A stretch of DNA of 64,000 nt from Geomonas silvestris (GTDB lineage: Bacteria > Desulfobacterota > Desulfuromonadia > Geobacterales > Geobacteraceae). Under the pieces are notes generated by a model. The model saw only the letters and a program-made list of their open reading frames with translations, had not been told where the DNA came from and did no database searches. The DNA lies in the NCBI RefSeq assembly GCF_014193515.1, contig NZ_BLXX01000001.1, positions 434,001 to 498,000 of the forward strand, given 5' to 3'. This document shows positions 58,139 through 64,000 of this stretch, piece after piece (position 1 is the first letter of the stretch; the number at the start of each line of letters is the position of its first letter). The translations under genes were made by a program, and so were the position numbers.

Positions 58139-58423
58139 ACGCCCTCCCGATGCGAAGATTTGCGGCTGGAAAACAGTACCAGAAAATCTGTCAAATTCAA
58201 AAAGAGGCCGAAAAAACTGGATCAGGGCGACAGCTGAGACAATGGTGCAGGACCGGCCTCAGACTATCCATCGGGGAGGTAGCAATAAGAAGGGTGTTCT
58301 GCCAGATCGGGCAGGCATTGTGAGTGTGGCGTCCCGGGAGAAGACTCACCTTTTGGCTGGCTCAGCAGGTCCGAAACATCTGCCGCGGCAGAGGCACCCG
58401 GAACGGTTAAGACCGGCCGGACG
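58139..58423. other. Structured intergenic region before the ferritin-like gene
   Basis: About 285 bp between the amt terminator and the ferritin-like gene (both minus). It contains several stems: GAGGCCG/CGGCCTC enclosing 58204-58257, CTGCC-agatc-GGGCAG at 58299-58314, and GTGAGT/ACTCAC around 58320-58350. The minus strand has a good -35 (TTGACA) without a clear -10. It matches no riboswitch class that I can recall. Confidence 0.45.
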
Positions 58424-58458
58424 AAAAAACGGGAGGGATCCCGAAGGCCCCTCCCGTT
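58424..58458 (-). terminator. Rho-independent terminator after amt
   Basis: A 10-bp stem (58428-58437 with 58449-58458) followed on the minus strand by T residues. It is 28 bp after the amt stop. Confidence 0.9.
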
Positions 58459-58485
58459 GGTAACAGCCTCGTGATGGCGACTGTT

Positions 58486-60060
58486 TTAGTTGTACGCGGT
58501 CTCGGAGTGCTGGGTCTGGTCGAGGCCCATGATCTCGTCTTCCTTCTCGACACGGAAGCCGATGGTCATCTTGATCGCGAAGCCGATGATGAAGGTGACC
58601 ACCACCGCGTAGGCTGCCGCGGCGCCGACTGCGATCAGCTGAATGACGAACTGTTTGCCGTTGCCGGAGGTGAGGCCGGTGGCGCCGACGGTGGCGAAGA
58701 CGCCGGTCAGGATGGCGCCGGTGGTGCCGCCGATACCGTGCACGCCGAAGGCATCCAGGGAGTCGTCGTACTTAAGCTTGGCCTTCAGCATCACGCCGCC
58801 ATAGCAGACCAGGCCGCCGGCGATCCCCATCAGGATGGCAGCACCCGGCTGCACGAAGCCGGCGGCGGGGGTGATGACGACCAGGCCGGCCACTACGCCG
58901 GAGCCGAAGCCGAGTGCGGAGGGTTTGCCGGCGTGGATCCACTCGGCGATCATCCAGGTGAGACCTGCCACCGCCGGGGCCACCATGGTGGTGGTGAAGG
59001 CGAGGCCGGCCAGGCCGCCTGCGGCGTCGGAGCAGTTCGGGCCGACGATGGCGGAACCTGCGTTGAAGCCGAACCAGCCGAACCAGAGGATGCCCACGCC
59101 GATCAGGGTCAAGGGGAGGCTGTGCGGAGCCATGCGTTCCTGCGGGAAGCCGTGGCGCTTGCCGAGGAAGAAGAGGATGACCAGTGCCGAAATACCGGAA
59201 GAGAGGTGTACGACGGTGCCGCCGGCGAAGTCGAGGGCCCCGAGCTTGAAGAGCCAGCCGTCGCTCATCCAGACCCAGTGCGCGATCGGGTCGTAGACCA
59301 GGGTGGTCCAGAGCAGCACGAAGACGCAGTAGGCGGAGAACTTGATGCGCTCGGCAAGGGCGCCCGACACCAGCGCCACGGTGATCATGGCGAACATGCA
59401 CTGGTACATGGAGAAGACGAACTCGGGGATGGCGCCCGGCTCGGTCGGCACGTTCTGGAACAGCGCGTAGACCGGGTTGCCGTCCTTGAAGGTGATGAGC
59501 CCGTTGAGCATCGCCTTACTCAGGTTACCCAGCAGCCCGTGCCCCAGGTCCGGAGCAAAGGCCAGCGAGTAGCCGATGATCACCCACTGCACCCCGACGA
59601 TCCCCATGGCGACCATGGAGTGCATCATGGTGGAGAGCACGTTTTTCGAGCGGACCATGCCGCCGTAGAACAGGGCGAGGCCGGGGGTCATGAAGAGAAC
59701 CAGTGCGGCGGAGACCAGCATCCAGGCGGTGTCGCCGGTATTGAGGACCGGGTCGACGTTCTTGGGAGCGGCGGCCGGAGCCCCCGGAGCCGGGGCGGCA
59801 ACCGCAGCAGCCGGAGCAGCGGCCGGTGCGCCGGCTGCCGGGGCCACTGCAGGGGCGGCCGGGGCCTGGGCCGGAGCGGCAGCGGCAGCGGGTGCTGCCG
59901 CTGCGGGAGCCGCCTTCTCTTCGGCCTGGGCCAGCAGCGGAGCCGCCACCAGGCAGGCCAAGAGCGCGAACTTGGAAAGGGAACGGACCATGTTACCGCT
60001 TACAGAAGCGGTGCCTCCTGCCATCCGGGCAGCCACATTGCGGATACCTCTTCGTATCAT
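58486..60060 (-). CDS. amt: Ammonium transporter with Ala/Pro-rich N-terminal extension
   Basis: 524 residues from the ATG at 60060 (AGGAGA about 8 nt upstream). A long signal peptide (to about residue 46, LVAAPLLAQA) and an Ala/Pro-rich stretch (about 47-100) come before the Amt domain, which has 11 membrane segments with DTAWMLVSAALVLFMTPGLALFYGGMVR and the twin-histidine region. It imports ammonium. Co-transcribed with and 51 bp after the PII gene, the usual partner that blocks it when nitrogen is ample. Confidence 0.95.
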   Translation of the reverse strand: MIRRGIRNVAARMAGGTASVSGNMVRSLSKFALLACLVAAPLLAQAEEKAAPAAAAPAAAAAPAQAPAAPAVAPAAGAPAAAPAAAVAAPAPGAPAAAPKNVDPVLNTGDTAWMLVSAALVLFMTPGLALFYGGMVRSKNVLSTMMHSMVAMGIVGVQWVIIGYSLAFAPDLGHGLLGNLSKAMLNGLITFKDGNPVYALFQNVPTEPGAIPEFVFSMYQCMFAMITVALVSGALAERIKFSAYCVFVLLWTTLVYDPIAHWVWMSDGWLFKLGALDFAGGTVVHLSSGISALVILFFLGKRHGFPQERMAPHSLPLTLIGVGILWFGWFGFNAGSAIVGPNCSDAAGGLAGLAFTTTMVAPAVAGLTWMIAEWIHAGKPSALGFGSGVVAGLVVITPAAGFVQPGAAILMGIAGGLVCYGGVMLKAKLKYDDSLDAFGVHGIGGTTGAILTGVFATVGATGLTSGNGKQFVIQLIAVGAAAAYAVVVTFIIGFAIKMTIGFRVEKEDEIMGLDQTQHSETAYN

Positions 60061-60111
60061 TGTCTTCTCTCCTATAGGGATTTTTTCTGGTTCGAAAAAA
60101 CGGTGATTGAA

Positions 60112-60498
<387 letters not shown>

Positions 60499-60500
60499 TT

Positions 60501-60516
60501 AGCATGTGGCGTGCCA
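60501..60516 (-). promoter_or_regulatory. Sigma-54 promoter of glnB-amt
   Basis: On the minus strand TGGCACGCCACATGCT matches TGGCACG-N4-TTGCW at every defined position but one (A for T). It is 51 bp upstream of the glnB ATG. Nitrogen-limitation control by NtrC is expected, from established knowledge of this operon type. Confidence 0.88.
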
Positions 60517-60659
60517 GAATAAAAAACCGCGGCATTGTCATAACTTAGGCGACACCCTCCCCACCGTGCGAGGTTTCGTGCACATTTTAAAGGCAGGGAG
60601 TTGCCTCGAAAGGCAGGGGATAGCGGATTTTTTAGGCTGAGGTTTTTTCAGGTGAGGGG

Positions 60660-60705
60660 AAAAAAGACCGGTGCAGCCGGCAGGGGAGCGGGTCCCCCTG
60701 CGGCT
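60660..60705 (-). terminator. Probable terminator after the GGDEF-EAL gene
   Basis: An 11-bp stem with one bulge (60675-60686 with 60695-60705) directly after the stop; a run of six T residues follows nine bases later on the minus strand. Confidence 0.45.
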
Positions 60706-60706
60706 G

Positions 60707-62839
60707 TCAGGCGCCTGCGGAGCAGGAGCTCAAGCTGGTCAACATGGGGGGGATGGCCTCCGGGGGGAGCGGCCGGCTGAACAGGTACCCCTGGTAGGTG
60801 TCGCAGCCGTGGCTCACCAGGAACTCGAGTTGGGCCGTAGTCTCGACCCCCTCGGCGATCACCTGCAGCTTCAGGGTGTGCGCCATCTCTATGGTGGCCA
60901 GGGTAATGGCGGCGTCGTCGGGGTCGGTGGTGATGTCGTTTATGAAGGTCCGGTCGATCTTCAGGACGTCAAGGGGGAAGCGCTTCAAATAGGAGAGCGA
61001 GGAGAAGCCGGTGCCGAAATCGTCGATGGCCAGGCGCACCCCCATCTCTTTCAGGGCGGTCAGGGTCTTCACGGTCTTCTCGGTGTGGGCCATGAGTACC
61101 CCTTCGGTGAGTTCCAGCTCCAAAAGCCCCGGGTCGAGTCCGGTCTGCTCCAGTACCGAGGTGACCGTGTCCAAGAGGTCGTTCTTCAAGAAGTGCTGCC
61201 CCGAGATGTTGAGCGCCAGGGTGACGGGGGGGAGCCCCGAGTCGAGCCAGGCCCTGTGCTGCCGGCAGGCCGCGAGCATCATCCACTGGTCGATCTGGAT
61301 CACGAGGCCGATCTCCTCGGCCAGCGCCAGGAAGCGCCCCGGCTCCACGATCCCCAGCTCGCGGCTGTTCCAGCGCACCAGGGCTTCCACCCCGACCACC
61401 TCCCCGGTCCGCGCGCAGACCTGGGGCTGGTAGTACACCGTGAACTCCTCGTCCTTCAAGGCCTTGTGCAGCTGGCTCTCCAGGATGATCCGCTCCAGGG
61501 CCTTGGCGTTCATCGACTCGTCGTAGATCTGGTAGCCGTTTCGCCCCTGTTCCTTGGCCTGGTACATGGCCCCGTCGGCATTTCTGATCAGGTCGCTCGC
61601 CGTGCAGGCGTCGAAGGGGTAGAGGCTGATGCCGATCGAGGTGGAGAGGAAGACCTCCTGCCCTTCCAGCGAGTAGGGGAGCGAGATCGCCTCGAGGATG
61701 CGCCGGGCCACCTTGGCGACGTCCTGGAAGTGGTCGATGTCGGAGAGCATGATGGTGAACTCGTCCCCCCCAAGGCGCGAGACCAGTGACGGGGGTCCCT
61801 CGTCCTCGCCGCGGGCCAGGCAGTCGCTGCGCCTGACGCAGCGCAGCAGGCGGTCCGCCACGTCCTGCAACAGGCGGTCCCCCACCCCGTGCCCGAGGGT
61901 GTCGTTCACCAGCTTGAAGCGGTCCAGGTCGAGGAAGAGCACCGCCAAGAGCCGGTCGTTGCGGTTCGCGAAGACCAGCGCCTGCTCGAGCTGCTGCAGG
62001 AAAAAGCGCCGGTTGGGGAGCCCGGTGAGTGCGTCGTAGTAGGCCAAAAGCCTGATCTGCTCCTCGGCGTGCTTTCGCTCGGTGATGTCCTGGATCGTGC
62101 CGGTGAGCGATACCGGGTTCCCCTCGTGGTCGAGCACCGTGACCAGCTCGGCGTGCAGGGTGCGCTCCACGGCGTCGTCCAAGAGGATCCGGTAGTCGAA
62201 GCTCAAAGGGGCGCGCCTCGCTATGGCGTCCTGCAGGGAGCTCTGCACGAAGCTGCGGTCCAGCTGGTGCACCGGGTCGAGGATCGGGTTCACAAGCCGC
62301 GCCCGCTCCGTACAGCAGATGTTGTAGACCTCCTCGGAGCAGTGGATCTCCCCGGTGTTCAGGTCCCACTCCCAGGAGCCTATGTGCGCGAGGCTCTGGG
62401 CGTGCGCGAGCCCCTCGCGGCTCTCCCGGAGCTGTTCCAGCGCCGTACTGGCCCTCAGCATGTAGTTGACCCGGTAGCGCAGGATGTGCCAGTTGATCGG
62501 CTTGGTGATGAAATCGGTGGCGCCGGCCTCGTAGGCGCAGTTGATGGACTCGAGGTCGTCCAGGCCGGTCATCATGAGCACCGGGGTGTCGCGACCGGTC
62601 AGGGTGCGCCGAATCGCGCTGCAGACCGAGAAACCGTCGATCCCCGGCATCACCACGTCGAGCAGGATGATGTCGGGACGGCTCTCCTCGAAGGTCTTGA
62701 GCGCCTCCTCGCCGCTGCCGGCGTCGCGCACCGCGTATCCCGAGTGCTCCAGGGTCTCCCTGGCCAAGAGCCGCACCGCGTGGTCGTCGTCCACCACCAT
62801 CACCAACGGGGTCGCCCGTTTGATCTTCCTGGTCAGCAT
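60707..62839 (-). CDS. Response regulator REC-PAS-GGDEF-EAL (c-di-GMP turnover)
   Basis: 710 residues. Receiver (10-130; VDDDHAV, phospho-Asp in IILLDVVMPGIDG, Lys in TKPI), PAS (155-255), GGDEF (265-430) with the GGDEF signature intact, and EAL (445-700) with VEALVRW, DDFGTGFSSLSYLKRFPLDVLKID and EGVETTAQ. Both synthase and phosphodiesterase motifs are present; the net activity cannot be read from sequence. Its start overlaps the hybrid kinase gene by 7 bp, so it is the probable end of that phosphorelay. Confidence 0.94.
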   Translation of the reverse strand: MLTRKIKRATPLVMVVDDDHAVRLLARETLEHSGYAVRDAGSGEEALKTFEESRPDIILLDVVMPGIDGFSVCSAIRRTLTGRDTPVLMMTGLDDLESINCAYEAGATDFITKPINWHILRYRVNYMLRASTALEQLRESREGLAHAQSLAHIGSWEWDLNTGEIHCSEEVYNICCTERARLVNPILDPVHQLDRSFVQSSLQDAIARRAPLSFDYRILLDDAVERTLHAELVTVLDHEGNPVSLTGTIQDITERKHAEEQIRLLAYYDALTGLPNRRFFLQQLEQALVFANRNDRLLAVLFLDLDRFKLVNDTLGHGVGDRLLQDVADRLLRCVRRSDCLARGEDEGPPSLVSRLGGDEFTIMLSDIDHFQDVAKVARRILEAISLPYSLEGQEVFLSTSIGISLYPFDACTASDLIRNADGAMYQAKEQGRNGYQIYDESMNAKALERIILESQLHKALKDEEFTVYYQPQVCARTGEVVGVEALVRWNSRELGIVEPGRFLALAEEIGLVIQIDQWMMLAACRQHRAWLDSGLPPVTLALNISGQHFLKNDLLDTVTSVLEQTGLDPGLLELELTEGVLMAHTEKTVKTLTALKEMGVRLAIDDFGTGFSSLSYLKRFPLDVLKIDRTFINDITTDPDDAAITLATIEMAHTLKLQVIAEGVETTAQLEFLVSHGCDTYQGYLFSRPLPPEAIPPMLTSLSSCSAGA

Positions 62840-64000
62840 AGTGCGCCTCCCTGCAGGGCCTCGCGTACCATCCGGTACTCCTCTTCTACCTGCAAAAGCA
62901 AGGGGAGCGCCCCCTCGGTAGAGCCGGCGCGCCCCAGCGTCTCAAGTTCCAGGCAGACGTCGGCAAGGCGCAGGGCCCCGAGGTTCGCGCTGCTCGACTT
63001 GAAGCTGTGCGCCGCCGCCTTGAGCTTCTCGGGGTCCTTGCCCGATTCCGCCTCGCGCAAGGTCTGCAGCAGCGTGGGGGTGCTGGAGAGGTAGAAGTCC
63101 ACCACCTTGCGCAGCACCTCCTTGCCGCGCTCGCCGGGGAGCATCTTGATCATCTCGATGGCGCCGCTGTTGTGGTCCCGGCTGATCGGCCCGTCGTCCG
63201 GCACCGCGGCCGAGCTCTTCAGGTGCCGGCGCATGACCCGGGAGAGCTCGTCCCGGCTGAACGGCTTCGAGAGGTAATCGTCGGCCCCGGAGGCGAGGCA
63301 GTTTTCGCGGTCCCCCTTCATGGCGAAGGCGGTCAGCATGACGACCGGCAGGCGCCTTCCGGCGCGGCTCCGCGCAGCGCTGCCGGCGCAGAGCTCCCCT
63401 GCCTCACCGACCACGGCCGCGCCGCCTGGTTTCCCACCCGCAGCCTCCCACTCCCTGATGCGCCGGGTTGCCTCCAGGCCGTCGAGCTCGGGCATCTGGC
63501 AGTCCATGAACACCAGGTCGTAGCGGGTTCGGCGCACGCAGTCCAGGGCCGCCAGCCCGTCCTGGGCCAGATCCACGCTGCACCCAAGGCTCTCCAGCAT
63601 GCCGCGCCCCACCTCCTGGTTCACCTGGTTGTCCTCGACCAGGAGCACCTGGGGCGCCCGCTTCGGGGCCCCCTCGGCGGCGCCCGCTTCGGCTTCCGGT
63701 TCCATCCCCAGGGCCCTGGCCAGCGTGGCGTAGAGCCCCTTGAGCGGCAAGGGGCGGGAGAGCGCGGCCGCCACCCCGGTTTCGCGCTCCAAGAGCTCGC
63801 GGCGTGGCTTGCGGTCGTCGGCCAAGAGGACCAGGCGCAGGGAGCGCCCTGCCGGCAGCGCTCGCACCGAGGCGGCCAGTTCCAGCCCGTCCGCCCCCCC
63901 CGGCACCTCGTCGATGATCACCAGGTCAAAGGGGGCCGCCACCACCCGGCACAGGGCACGGGAGGGATCCTCCACCCGCTCGGCGTCGATCCCCCAGCCG
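62833..64000 (-). CDS. C-terminal part of a hybrid histidine kinase (REC-REC-Hpt), partial
   Basis: The reading frame is open to the window end, so the kinase and sensor parts lie outside. Seen part (about 389 residues): a first receiver with an Asp in FDLVIIDEVPGGADG, a second receiver with VLLVEDNQVNQ, VFMDCQMPELDG and SKPF, and an Hpt domain with the phospho-His in AAAHSFKSSSANLG. The second receiver carries an insertion of about 28 residues (Gly/Ala-rich) before its LPVVMLTA strand. It overlaps the downstream REC-PAS-GGDEF-EAL gene by 7 bp. Confidence 0.9.
   Translation of the reverse strand, partial: GWGIDAERVEDPSRALCRVVAAPFDLVIIDEVPGGADGLELAASVRALPAGRSLRLVLLADDRKPRRELLERETGVAAALSRPLPLKGLYATLARALGMEPEAEAGAAEGAPKRAPQVLLVEDNQVNQEVGRGMLESLGCSVDLAQDGLAALDCVRRTRYDLVFMDCQMPELDGLEATRRIREWEAAGGKPGGAAVVGEAGELCAGSAARSRAGRRLPVVMLTAFAMKGDRENCLASGADDYLSKPFSRDELSRVMRRHLKSSAAVPDDGPISRDHNSGAIEMIKMLPGERGKEVLRKVVDFYLSSTPTLLQTLREAESGKDPEKLKAAAHSFKSSSANLGALRLADVCLELETLGRAGSTEGALPLLLQVEEEYRMVREALQGGALC

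Overview
The window is about 62% GC, densely coded and without tRNA, rRNA, CRISPR or transposase genes. Gene content and order (minor pilins and PilY1 next to an NtrC-type pair, pilD, valS, argJ and secA; an acetate-type sodium symporter with a DUF485 subunit; many sigma-54 regulators and histidine kinases) point to a chromosome of the family Geobacteraceae (Geobacter, Geomonas or Citrifermentans type). That assignment is inference from family knowledge; no database was searched.

Layout. 1-18.2 kb (minus strand): two complete tandem clusters for type IV pilus tips, each with PilY1, FimT/GspH, PilV, PilW and PilX genes in the same order. Cluster 1 also has a DsbC-like disulfide isomerase with a CxxCH motif at its head and a J-like zinc-ribbon membrane protein at its tail. 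A 21-bp minisatellite and a terminator separate the clusters. 18.5-32.8 kb (minus): an NtrC-type response regulator, its histidine kinase, prepilin peptidase PilD, ValS, a receiver protein with a long disordered linker, a serine hydrolase, a DUF2914 protein, ArgJ and SecA. 33-35 kb: MnmH (plus) and a DUF2156 protein (minus).

35.4-49.8 kb (plus): a double-Cache histidine kinase and NtrC-type regulator, then a sigma-54 promoter preceded by three copies of a palindrome (TTTTGCA-N4-TGCAAAA type; a fourth lies before the kinase gene). This promoter drives a 65-residue cysteine-rich protein and two uncharacterised membrane proteins. After a 950-bp AT-rich, palindrome-rich gap come a DUF485/ActP acetate-type permease pair, a DUF294 nucleotidyltransferase-like protein, a DUF4212/sodium-solute symporter pair, a second DUF294-like protein that has lost its active-site acids, and a TIM-barrel isomerase-like protein.

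49.8-53.3 kb (minus): UspA, two NarL-type regulators and a PAS/HisKA_3 kinase. 53.6-56.6 kb (plus): a TyrR-like ACT-PAS-sigma-54 activator followed by two palindromic operators, a sigma-54 promoter and alanine dehydrogenase. 56.8-64 kb (minus): inositol monophosphatase, a ferritin-like protein, Amt and GlnB behind a sigma-54 promoter, a REC-PAS-GGDEF-EAL protein, and the C-terminal part of a hybrid kinase that runs off the window.

The unifying theme is sigma-54 and two-component control of carbon, nitrogen and amino-acid uptake next to pilus-tip biogenesis. The most promising undescribed system is the kinase/regulator, palindrome and sigma-54 circuit at 35.2-41 kb with its unknown cysteine-rich and membrane products, together with the DUF294 pair, one active and one apparently dead, that brackets the symporter genes.
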